Below the pieces are notes generated by a model, which saw nothing but the letters and a program-made list of their open reading frames with translations, ran no database searches and was not told where the DNA came from. Source: JBCDBL01 sp039183635 (GTDB lineage: Bacteria > Pseudomonadota > Alphaproteobacteria > Caulobacterales > Parvularculaceae). From it: DNA of 39,317 nucleotides. The translations under genes and the position numbers were made by a program. Where the stretch lies: contig JBCDBL010000017.1 in the NCBI GenBank assembly GCA_039183635.1, positions 1-39,317 of the forward strand. The letters run 5' to 3'. Positions within the stretch are counted from its first letter, which is position 1. The number at the start of each line of letters is the position of its first letter. This document shows positions 8,623 through 15,521 of this stretch, in pieces.

Positions 8623-9090
8623 GTGAAATCAGAATTGGACAAGCAAGATTTGAGACTCTTGGATCTGCTTCAAAGGCATGGCCGAATTTCCTCTCAGGAC
8701 TTGTCGGAAAAGGCGAACATGTCCTCCGCGACATGTTGGCGTAGGGTGCGCGCTTTGGAAGAAGCTGACGTTATTCAGGGGTATTCCGCCATTTTGGACC
8801 GTCAATCGATCGGGCTTGCGGTATGCGCTTTTGCCCACGTGTCGATTGATCGCCAGTATTCTCGTGTTGTCGGCAACATCGCTGAAAAAATTCGCCGTCG
8901 CCCGGAAGTGCTGGAATGCTACGCGACGACGGGGGATGCGGATTTCACATTACGTGTCGTTACAACCGACATGGACGCATACGATCGGTTTTTAAATGAG
9001 TTTCTGTTTAAGCTCGATGGCATCGGACAGGTAAGATCCAGCATCGCCTTGCGGGAAATAAAGCAAACAACGCAGTTGCCTTTAGGGTAA
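8623..9090 (+). CDS. Lrp/AsnC family transcriptional regulator (BkdR-like position)
   Basis: 155 aa, typical Lrp/AsnC size. The N-terminal winged HTH (LDKQDLRLLDLLQRHGRIS, then SSATCWRRVRALEEADVIQGY) is followed by a RAM/AsnC ligand domain with the VLECYATTGDADFTLRV segment. The start is GTG at 8623, six bases after an AAGAGG ribosome site. It is divergent from the E1-E2-aminotransferase operon, the arrangement seen for BkdR and the branched-chain dehydrogenase genes. It therefore probably senses an amino acid and controls that operon. The effector amino acid is unknown. The gene converges on the SDR gene at 9140. Confidence 0.9.
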   Translation: MKSELDKQDLRLLDLLQRHGRISSQDLSEKANMSSATCWRRVRALEEADVIQGYSAILDRQSIGLAVCAFAHVSIDRQYSRVVGNIAEKIRRRPEVLECYATTGDADFTLRVVTTDMDAYDRFLNEFLFKLDGIGQVRSSIALREIKQTTQLPLG

Positions 9091-9113
9091 TTGGCGTTCC
9101 CGTGGTCGCAATG

Positions 9114-9130
9114 GTTTGAGAAACTCAAAC
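9114..9130. terminator. Possible bidirectional terminator hairpin
   Basis: A perfect inverted repeat GTTTGAG (9114-9120), AAA loop, CTCAAAC (9124-9130) fills the 49-bp gap between the convergent lrp-type and SDR stop codons. No T-run follows on either strand, so termination is only suggested by position. Confidence 0.35.
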
Positions 9131-9139
9131 GCATGGAGC

Positions 9140-9907
9140 CTATTCTTCCCATTCCATGTTTCCGTCAACGCCGATAAGTTGGCCGGATATATGGCGCCCT
9201 GCGTCCGAGCACAGAAAATATATCGTATCGGCGAGTTCCTTGGTCGTGATCAGGGAGCGCATGGACGTATATTGCAAAGACTCTTCCAAAGCGCTCTCAA
9301 CCGACACGCCTCGCGCTTGCGCAGATTTCTCAACGACGCTGCGCAGGCGCGTGTTGTCAATGCCGCCGGGCAAAATTGCGTTTGCGCGCACATTGTGGGG
9401 ACCGAGTTCACGCGCCAGGTTACGGGTTAATCCTTCTACGCCATACTTTGTTACGATATAGGGGCTGCGATTAGGCAAAAGCGTGCGCGTTGAAGCAGAT
9501 GAAAAGTTTACGATTCCGCCAAATTTCTGTTTTTTCAAATACGGGATGGCGACCTGTGATGTGAGAAAGACGCCGGTCAGATTGACGGCGATCGATTGCG
9601 CCCATTCTTCGCTTGAAATCTCTTCTGTCGGTTTTGTGGGACCGGCGATCCCTACAACATTTATAAGGAAATCGACGCCGCCCATATGTTTGATCGCCGC
9701 GTCCATAAAGGTTTTAACATCGGCCTCTACGCCCATATTCGCCTGCTGGGCGAAAACGCCTGGGTTATCTGCGGCGAGCGCCTGCGTTGCGTCCGGGCGG
9801 ACATCGCAGGCCGACACGCTGTGGCCGTTTTGCGCAAATGTTTCGACAATCGTTCGCGCTGTGCTGTCGGCGCCGGTTACGATGACGCGGTAAGTCGTTT
9901 CAGTCAT
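9140..9907 (-). CDS. Short-chain dehydrogenase/reductase with degenerate nucleotide motif
   Basis: 255 aa, classical SDR length. The catalytic set is intact: Ser136/137 in NFSSAST, Tyr150 and Lys154 in YIVTK, and a PGGI segment after the active site. Asp35 in the ACD at 33-35 would favour NAD(H). Two motifs are unusual. The TGxxxGxG cofactor loop reads TGADSTA (11-17), lacking the second and third glycines, and NNAG reads NVVG (83-86). The product is probably an NAD-dependent alcohol or hydroxy-acid oxidoreductase of unknown substrate. It lies downstream of the second Lrp-type regulator on the same strand with a 182-bp gap, and converges with the first one. Confidence 0.85.
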   Translation of the reverse strand: MTETTYRVIVTGADSTARTIVETFAQNGHSVSACDVRPDATQALAADNPGVFAQQANMGVEADVKTFMDAAIKHMGGVDFLINVVGIAGPTKPTEEISSEEWAQSIAVNLTGVFLTSQVAIPYLKKQKFGGIVNFSSASTRTLLPNRSPYIVTKYGVEGLTRNLARELGPHNVRANAILPGGIDNTRLRSVVEKSAQARGVSVESALEESLQYTSMRSLITTKELADTIYFLCSDAGRHISGQLIGVDGNMEWEE

Positions 9908-9936
9908 GCCAAGCCTTTTGGTATTTCAAGTCGCCG

Positions 9937-9946
9937 CAAATATTTG
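9937..9946. promoter_or_regulatory. Short AT palindrome upstream of the SDR gene
   Basis: CAAATATTTG is a perfect 10-bp palindrome flanked by CCG and GCGG, about 30 bp upstream of the SDR start codon at 9907. The rest of the 182-bp gap (9908-10089) shows no gene or clear promoter. It could be an operator for the adjacent Lrp-type regulator. This is positional inference only. Confidence 0.3.
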
Positions 9947-10089
9947 GCGGAATTTCTGGGAAGCGGCGATGGATTGGTCGCCGGCCTATATGCTTTATGT
10001 GGGGCGGGCAGATCATGACCTGCAATTCCCAAGATGCAAGAGCGGCAATAGAGGCTCATCTGATGGTCGCCGGTTCTGGGGCGGCGTTG

Positions 10090-10548
10090 TCAAACGGGCG
10101 GGCCGGCGTCGGACTTGATCTGTTCTAAAATCAAAGACGACGATATATCGCGTACGCTTTTGTTGGTCATGAGGCTTCGCATTGTCAGGTCCGCGAAATC
10201 CTCCATATCCTTTGCGATCACCTTAAGGATGACATCCGGCCCGCCGGTGACCACCGCCGCTTCGACCACACGCTCTTCCTTTGACACAGCCTCGATAAAA
10301 CGACGCGCATCCACCTCGGTGCGCTGATCGAGTTGCACAATAACGTAAGCGGACACTTTGTATCCCAGTTTAGCGGCGTTCAGTTTCGCCTCGTACTTGC
10401 GGATAACGCCTGTTTGCTCCAGATGTCGCGTCCTACGCAAGCAGGCGGACTCCGAAATATTGGTTTCTTTGGCGAGTTTTACATTGCTGAGGCGGCCGTT
10501 TTTTCTCAAAGCCCTTAAAATTCTGCGATCCTCTGGCGTTAACCCCAT
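10090..10548 (-). CDS. Second Lrp/AsnC family transcriptional regulator
   Basis: 152 aa. HTH domain: LTPEDRRILRALRKNGRLS, then ISESACLRRTRHLEQTGVI. The RAM domain has VVEAAVVTGGPDVILKV and ends IKSDAGPPV. The ATG ending at 10548 was chosen because the family starts here. The frame stays open upstream to 11391, but that extension lies antisense to the Fe-S reductase gene and has no similarity to regulators. It is divergent from the reductase-ferredoxin operon and upstream of the SDR gene on its own strand, so it may control either or both. It resembles the regulator at 8623 only at family level, which suggests a separate ligand. Confidence 0.88.
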   Translation of the reverse strand: MGLTPEDRRILRALRKNGRLSNVKLAKETNISESACLRRTRHLEQTGVIRKYEAKLNAAKLGYKVSAYVIVQLDQRTEVDARRFIEAVSKEERVVEAAVVTGGPDVILKVIAKDMEDFADLTMRSLMTNKSVRDISSSLILEQIKSDAGPPV

Positions 10549-10580
10549 TCTGGCGCTTTCCTTCGTAAAAAACTGTATTT

Positions 10581-10691
10581 CCGGCGTATCTTGTCGATTA
10601 TAGAGAAAAATACCTAAAAAAAGAAGGATATTGCGCTCCTGACCGGCGTATTTTTGAAAAAAACAGGATAAGCGCTGGCGTTGACCGGCGT
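10581..10691. promoter_or_regulatory. Divergent regulatory region with three phased CCGGCGT repeats
   Basis: Between the second Lrp-type gene and the Fe-S reductase gene (10549-10719), CCGGCGT occurs at 10581, 10643 and 10685. The first two copies extend to CCGGCGTAT. Spacings of 62 and 42 bp are close to six and four helical turns. A purine-rich tract separates the first two copies. The pattern could be an array of regulator half-sites on one face of the helix. Chance recurrence in GC-rich DNA is not excluded. Confidence 0.35.
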
Positions 10692-10719
10692 TCAAACGCA
10701 CGCCCATGAGGAAACGAGG

Positions 10720-11721
10720 ATGGCGAAGGGTCAAAAAAAAGGTCAGATCGAAAAAAACTTCGAGCCGTGTGCAGAGCAAAAGGCGTTGTGGCCCGACATA
10801 TCCGGCAATGACATAAACGGTCTTGGCGAAACGGATGAGCGGCGCCCAAATCCTATTTACTGGCATGACCCGGACATAACGCCCCATGGCCCGTTGCAAA
10901 CCTGGATGATGAATGAGGGAGTGAAGGAGCCCAAAGTTTATGCGGCCCGGGAACGGCGCAAAGACGTTATCGCGCGCGAGCCATGCCCGATCAAATCGCA
11001 GAAGGTGGAGCGCACGCCTGAAGAAAATTACCATATCACCACGGATATGGCGCGGGCGGCGGGCGCGAAAATCGTCGGCGTCGTTAAAACAGACCCTATG
11101 TGGGTTTTTGAAGGGTATGAGTTCGATTATCCATGGATCATCATGGTCGGGGCTGAGATGAACTATGATCAGCTGTCGACAGCGCCGGAACCTGACGCCG
11201 CTATGGCGGTAATAGAAGGGTATACAGATGGGTGGCGTTTTACGCAGCCCGTGGCGGACTGGATTCGCGAACAAGGCTGGCGGGCCGAGCCCCGAGGCGG
11301 GCCGCCGGCCGGGCCGATCAGCTTGGTTCCGGCCGCCCTTGCAGCTGGGTTCGGAGAGCTTGGAAAGCATGGGTCGATCATCAATCGGCATCTAGGGTCC
11401 GGGTTTCGCCTTGGAGCTGTTTTCACCGACTTACCTTTGGTGGAAGACGAGCCGGATGAATTCGGCGCCGACGATTTTTGCTCCAGCTGCCAAATTTGCG
11501 CCAATGCATGTCCTGCTGATGCAATCACGCATGAAAAGCAAATGGTTCGCGGTGTTGAGAAATGGTACGTCAACTTTGACAAATGTCTTCCGTATTTCAA
11601 CGAAACGTACGGATGCGCTGTTTGTATCGCCGTTTGCCCCTGGACGCGACCTGGCGTTGCAACAAACCTCGCCAATAAAATGGCGCGTAGACGGATTAAG
11701 AAAAATCAGCCTGCAGGGTAA
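10720..11721 (+). CDS. Reductive-dehalogenase/QueG-like Fe-S protein, short form
   Basis: 333 aa. The C-terminal half has a two-[4Fe-4S] module: Cys254, 257, 260 and 264 (CSSCQICANACP), then Cys289, Cys299, Cys302 and Cys306 before Pro307. In the second motif the first cysteine is moved ten residues upstream, a spacing I associate with RdhA-type reductive dehalogenases. Ahead of it are segments typical of the cobalamin-binding core of RdhA/QueG: GAEMNYDQLSTAP (144-156), SLVPAALAAGFGELGKHGS (201-219) and FRLGAVFTDLPL. There is no Tat signal, so it is cytoplasmic, and it is shorter than known RdhA. The ATG at 10720 follows an AAACGAGG ribosome site. It starts an operon with ferredoxin reductase and ferredoxin. 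The family is well supported; a dehalogenase reaction is not. Confidence 0.75.
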   Translation: MAKGQKKGQIEKNFEPCAEQKALWPDISGNDINGLGETDERRPNPIYWHDPDITPHGPLQTWMMNEGVKEPKVYAARERRKDVIAREPCPIKSQKVERTPEENYHITTDMARAAGAKIVGVVKTDPMWVFEGYEFDYPWIIMVGAEMNYDQLSTAPEPDAAMAVIEGYTDGWRFTQPVADWIREQGWRAEPRGGPPAGPISLVPAALAAGFGELGKHGSIINRHLGSGFRLGAVFTDLPLVEDEPDEFGADDFCSSCQICANACPADAITHEKQMVRGVEKWYVNFDKCLPYFNETYGCAVCIAVCPWTRPGVATNLANKMARRRIKKNQPAG

Positions 11722-11752
11722 TGCGGGTAATTAAGCTGGATAGATTGCAAAC

Positions 11753-12559
11753 ATGTTAGATACTGTAAATACGGCGACCGCATTGCCGGCGTCCTTGACC
11801 CATGCGAAAGTCTTATCGGTGCGGCATTGGACGGACGAGTTATTTTCATTTCGTCTGGAGCGTCCAAGCAGCCTGCGATTTCGATCTGGTGAATTTGTTA
11901 TGATCGGCCTCATCGTAGAGGGGAAGCCGCTTTTGAGGGCCTATTCCATCGCAAGCCCGTCCTGGGACGACGGGCTCGATTTTTACTCCATCAAAGTGCC
12001 CGATGGCCCGTTAACGTCTCGACTACAGCATATCAAAGCGGGCGATCATGTGGTTTTGGGTAAGAAGCCCACCGGCACGCTTGTTCTTGACGCCTTGCGG
12101 CCTGGCGAAAGAGTGTTTTTCTTTTCGACAGGAACAGGTGCGGCGCCGTTTGCGAGTTTGGCGCGGGACCCGGAGACGTATGAAAAATTCCACAAGGTGA
12201 TCTTCACGACGACATGCCGCCGTGTGCGCGATTTGCAATACAGTCAATCCTTGGTGAACGGATTGGTTGATGACCCCTTGATCGGGACTGATGCTGAAGA
12301 GAAGCTTACGTTCTACGCCTCCACAACGCGCGAGCCCTTTGCGCACACTGGACGGATCACCGATCTTATTTTAAACGGCGCGCTTTTTAACGACCTTGAG
12401 GTCTCGCCTTTTAATCCAGAGACGGACAGAGCCATGATCTGTGGCTCCCAAGCTATGATTGCCGACACCAAGTCCATTCTGGAGGCCGCAGGTTTCACGG
12501 AAGGCTCCAATGCTGCGCCGGGCGATTTTGTCGTAGAAAAAGCGTTTGCGGAGCAGTGA
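11753..12559 (+). CDS. fpr: Ferredoxin-NADP+ reductase
   Basis: 268 aa bacterial-type Fpr. The FAD motif RAYS is at 62-65 and the NADP-domain segment STGTGAAPFASL starts near 126. A CGSQAM motif lies near the end, followed by a VEKAFAEQ tail typical of the subclass whose last residues stack on FAD. It moves electrons between NADPH and ferredoxin. It lies 31 bp after the Fe-S reductase and 7 bp before the ferredoxin gene, so the three are likely co-transcribed and the flow is probably NADPH to ferredoxin to the reductase. A second role in oxidative stress is possible, as for other Fpr. Confidence 0.92.
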   Translation: MLDTVNTATALPASLTHAKVLSVRHWTDELFSFRLERPSSLRFRSGEFVMIGLIVEGKPLLRAYSIASPSWDDGLDFYSIKVPDGPLTSRLQHIKAGDHVVLGKKPTGTLVLDALRPGERVFFFSTGTGAAPFASLARDPETYEKFHKVIFTTTCRRVRDLQYSQSLVNGLVDDPLIGTDAEEKLTFYASTTREPFAHTGRITDLILNGALFNDLEVSPFNPETDRAMICGSQAMIADTKSILEAAGFTEGSNAAPGDFVVEKAFAEQ

Positions 12560-12566
12560 GGCGCGA

Positions 12567-12905
12567 ATGACGTATGTTGTAACCGATAACTGTATCGCCT
12601 GTAAGCACACTGATTGCGTTGAGGTGTGCCCTGTAGACTGTTTCTATGAGGGCGAAAATATGCTGGTCATCAATCCGGACGAGTGTATCGACTGCGGTGT
12701 GTGCGTGCCGGAATGTCCCGTTGACGCCATCTTTGATGAAAATGATCCTGGTATGGAAGAGTGGGTGACGTTTAATGCAAAGTACGCAGAACAATGGCCA
12801 GTTCTTACTGTAAAAAAACCATCTTTGCCCGATGCCGATGCACGAGACGGAGAGCCTGGAAAGCTGGCGAAGTACTTTTCCGAGGCGGCGGGACCAGGGG
12901 ATTGA
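12567..12905 (+). CDS. fdxA: 7Fe ferredoxin (FdxA type)
   Basis: 112 aa. The cysteine pattern matches Azotobacter-type 7Fe ferredoxin shifted by one. Cys9, 17, 21 and 50 should hold a [3Fe-4S] cluster. Cys25, 40, 43 and 46 should hold a [4Fe-4S] cluster, with the extra Cys12 also present. The C-terminal half is the usual acidic extension with the WPVLT segment. The ATG at 12567 is used because the family begins MTYVVTDNCI; an upstream in-frame start would overlap fpr. It is the likely direct electron donor to the Fe-S reductase at 10720, judged from the operon. Confidence 0.93.
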   Translation: MTYVVTDNCIACKHTDCVEVCPVDCFYEGENMLVINPDECIDCGVCVPECPVDAIFDENDPGMEEWVTFNAKYAEQWPVLTVKKPSLPDADARDGEPGKLAKYFSEAAGPGD

Positions 12906-13520
12906 CGCCCTGTAAAAGCATCTAGGTCGGTTAACATGCGTTATCGTATGGGCGCCCCAAGACGGCGGCTGAAGGGGCTGGCGGCGTCCGTGAGAGGTTT
13001 TTTGCGTTATCGCGACCCTGCGGACATGTATGACAACCTGCACATGTTTTTAAGCGATGTTGCGGGCGACAATTTTGATTCTGACGTCTGTGCGGCATTG
13101 CGGGGCTGCTTCAATGCGGCATGTTTAATAGCTCAACAGGGGAGGGCGTTCCGCTTCGTTCTATGAGCGTAAGACAATACCCTCACTCTTAGATTTCGCC
13201 TCAAAGCAACCGATTTGACCGCCCCATGAGATCATGAAGGCGCGCGAACGATACGTTCTACTATCGCAAGCTTAAAAGCCTTCGCTTCCCTTCGGTCCCT
13301 AAAGCAGCCTTGTTAAGGGCTTTCGCCATGTCTTTAGGGTGGTGCGTGACGGCCCTGGCCTTTAAAGGGATGAGCTTATAAGTTCTTGCTATTCGCGTCA
13401 GCGGAATATCTGTAAGAATCAAGTCGCAAAAGACGGGTGAGTTCGGCGCGCCGGTCGACGCCATCGTGTACAACGTCTTTTTGCATTGTGCGGCGATCGC
13501 ACATATACCGGCTTTAGTCT
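12906..13520. other. Intergenic gap between ferredoxin operon and T6SS cluster
   Basis: 615 bp without a gene I can support. Two short open frames (12936-13166 on +, 76 codons; 13261-13473 on -, 70 codons) have no recognisable domain and no good ribosome site. The region probably holds the end of the ferredoxin operon and the promoter of the type VI operon. I found no convincing -35/-10 pair or sigma-54 site, only the inverted repeat at 13487-13503. Confidence 0.5.
13487..13503. promoter_or_regulatory. Inverted repeat just upstream of tagH
   Basis: TGTGCG (13487-13492), five bases, CGCACA (13498-13503), ending 17 bp before the tagH ATG. The half-sites TGTGC/GCACA also occur in the inverted repeat at 35959-35980 upstream of hcp, with a spacer one base longer. 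It may be a binding site shared by both T6SS transcripts or a leader hairpin. Function unproven. Confidence 0.35.
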
Positions 13521-14843
13521 ATGAGGAATTCGGTCTTGCGCTTGGTTTTGGAAATTTCCGACGCGCCGCCGATGGCGGCTTTTGAGACGCGTAGAGAGCT
13601 CTGCGACGGCGCTTTGACCATAGGCCGCAGCGCTGATTGCGATTGGGTGTTGCCCGATGCAATGCGCATTCTATCAAAGCAACACTGTCGCATTTCGGTT
13701 ACGGAAGATGGCGGCCGTCTGAAAGACACAAGCTCCAACGGCGTGTTTTTGAACGGCGAGGAAACGCCGATCGGCAAAGGCGTGGCGGTGGAGCTGGCTG
13801 ACGGCGATGTCTTTTCTATCGGTGATTTTGATATTTCCGTTCGTATCGAAAATGAAGATGCGGCATCGCCGTCCGAATGGGCCGATGATGAGGTCGGAGC
13901 GGCGGCCGAAGCGCTTGGATCGTTGCTGCGCCCGTCCGATTCGCCACATATGCCTGTCGCGCCTGAAGATACCCCTGCTGATAATGCAGATGCCGCATGG
14001 CATGATTTATTGAAGCCGCGACCTAAAGCCGATCCCTATGAAACGGACGACGGAAATGGGCAGGAGCATTTGAAGGAGAACTTCCGCCCCCCGCCGGTTA
14101 AGACCCCGTCGCTGATACCTGATGATTGGCAGGAACATGATGAGGCGGGCGAACCGGCTGATGCGCCTTCCGCCCCGGCGGTCTTGGATGACGAGGCGGA
14201 CGGTGCGGCCGCCTCCGTCGATACGTCTTCGGCTGACGAAACTGTTTCGCCCGCCGCAGACGCGGAAGATGCGGACGCTTTGCTGCGTGCTTTTTGCCAG
14301 GGTGCGGGTTTGAAGTCCGCCCCTGTCGCCGACGCCGAAGTGCTGATGCGGTTGCAAGGCCTTTTGTTTCGTCAGGCGGTCGCCGGCGTGATGGAGGTGC
14401 TGGCTGCAAGGGGGCAAACCAAAAATGAGTTTCGCATGAGCCAAACAATGATCCGTCCGGCGGAAAACAATCCGCTGAAGTTCTCTCTCGGCGCGACGGA
14501 TGCAATTGCAGCGCTCCTTGGCGATGGCGAGGGGTATATGGCGCCCGACCGAGCCATGGCCGAAGCTTTTGACGATATCAAAAGCCATCATATGGCTGTC
14601 CTCGCCGGCATGCAGAGCGTGATGTTGAGCTTGCTCGACCGCTTTGATCCTGAAACGATCGAGGCGCAGTTGTCCGCGGAGAAGGGTGTCGGCGCGCTGA
14701 TGGGCGGCAAGGCGCGGGCCTGGGACGCCTATAAGCGGCGTCATAAGGAACTCAAATCCGAGGTTCATGAGAGCTTTCATGATACGATCGGCCGGGAATT
14801 CGCCAAAGCCTATGAGGCGCATATTCAGCGCAACCGCCGCTAA
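13521..14843 (+). CDS. tagH: TagH, T6SS FHA-domain protein
   Basis: 440 aa. The N-terminal forkhead-associated domain has GRS at 35-37, SKQH at 52-55 and SSNG at 71-74, the phosphothreonine-binding loops. An acidic, Ala/Asp-rich disordered stretch (about 110-255) links it to a C-terminal domain typical of T6SS FHA proteins (LLRAFCQGAGL, LLFRQAVAGVMEVL, FHDTIGREFAKAYEAH). In Pseudomonas the counterpart Fha1 is phosphorylated by PpkA, dephosphorylated by PppA, and triggers assembly. It opens the T6SS operon. No strong ribosome site precedes the ATG. PppA is present downstream but no PpkA-like kinase is in the window. Confidence 0.88.
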   Translation: MRNSVLRLVLEISDAPPMAAFETRRELCDGALTIGRSADCDWVLPDAMRILSKQHCRISVTEDGGRLKDTSSNGVFLNGEETPIGKGVAVELADGDVFSIGDFDISVRIENEDAASPSEWADDEVGAAAEALGSLLRPSDSPHMPVAPEDTPADNADAAWHDLLKPRPKADPYETDDGNGQEHLKENFRPPPVKTPSLIPDDWQEHDEAGEPADAPSAPAVLDDEADGAAASVDTSSADETVSPAADAEDADALLRAFCQGAGLKSAPVADAEVLMRLQGLLFRQAVAGVMEVLAARGQTKNEFRMSQTMIRPAENNPLKFSLGATDAIAALLGDGEGYMAPDRAMAEAFDDIKSHHMAVLAGMQSVMLSLLDRFDPETIEAQLSAEKGVGALMGGKARAWDAYKRRHKELKSEVHESFHDTIGREFAKAYEAHIQRNRR

Positions 14844-14880
14844 CGGCCGCGCGGATGAAAATGGGAGGATTAAGGGGCTT

Positions 14881-15414
14881 ATGTCAGTGCAAAGAGCGGG
14901 CGCCGCGCGCGCATATATAAGGGCTATGTTTGCAATATGCGCGATCGCCATCCTCAGCGGGTGCGGCGCGGCTTCCGGCGTCATGAAGCGCAAGACGCAG
15001 ATCGATGCGTCCATTGTCGCTGCTGCGGACGTCAACCCCAACCGTGCAAGCCGGCCTTCGCCGCTGTCGCTTTATATTTATGAGCTAAAAGGGGCCACGA
15101 GCTTTAATCGCGCTGGCTACTTTACTCTCGTTTCGCCGGAACCGGGCGTTCTTGCTGGCGATGTGTTGAATGTCACGCGCCTTACGATCAAGCCCGGTGA
15201 GACCAAAGCCCTTGCGGTGCAGGCGAAGGACGGCGCCAGCCATATCGGCGTTGTGGCCGCGTTCCAACGTGAAAGCGGCGCTGTCTGGCGAGGTGTTTAC
15301 GAACTTCAGCCTGGAAAAAAGAACGCGGTGTTGATCAGCGCGGAAGGGGCCCGGATCTCCATTGAGGCCGCGAAGAAGAAATCGCCCCTTGCGCGCTTCA
15401 AGGGCGACGGCTGA
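14881..15414 (+). CDS. tssJ: TssJ, outer-membrane lipoprotein of the T6SS membrane complex
   Basis: 177 aa. An N-terminal signal peptide (about 8-27) ends in the lipobox LSGC with Cys28 as the lipidation site, followed by Gly29, so no inner-membrane retention Asp. The mature part has the TssJ beta-sandwich segments SPLSLYIYELK and FTLVSPEPGVLAGDV. TssJ anchors TssM to the outer membrane. The ATG at 14881 was chosen for its purine-rich GGAGG-containing leader and because the signal peptide begins here; the frame extends 38 codons upstream inside tagH. It lies 37 bp after tagH. Confidence 0.9.
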   Translation: MSVQRAGAARAYIRAMFAICAIAILSGCGAASGVMKRKTQIDASIVAAADVNPNRASRPSPLSLYIYELKGATSFNRAGYFTLVSPEPGVLAGDVLNVTRLTIKPGETKALAVQAKDGASHIGVVAAFQRESGAVWRGVYELQPGKKNAVLISAEGARISIEAAKKKSPLARFKGDG

Positions 15415-15521
15415 CAGCCTAGCCAGAGACTGCAAATCAGGTAAACTGTCTTCGAAAGAATTGAAATTATTCGCAGATCGCTGTTTTGGCGATGTTCTGT
15501 TTTGGTGGTGGCGCTCGGGAT

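Noticed and set aside
10549..11391. Long - strand open frame continuing upstream of the second Lrp-type regulator
   Set aside because: It is antisense to the Fe-S reductase and has no domain; the regulator family starts at the ATG ending at 10548.
12936..13166. 76-codon + strand open frame after the ferredoxin gene
   Set aside because: No ribosome site, no family, Arg-rich low-complexity start; not enough to call a gene.
13261..13473. 70-codon - strand open frame before tagH
   Set aside because: No domain, mixed codon use and no good ribosome site; left as intergenic.
13380..13520. Possible sigma-54 promoter before tagH
   Set aside because: One GG-N10-GC spacing occurs near 13438, but the flanking bases do not match TGGCAC or TTGC, unlike the hcp site.
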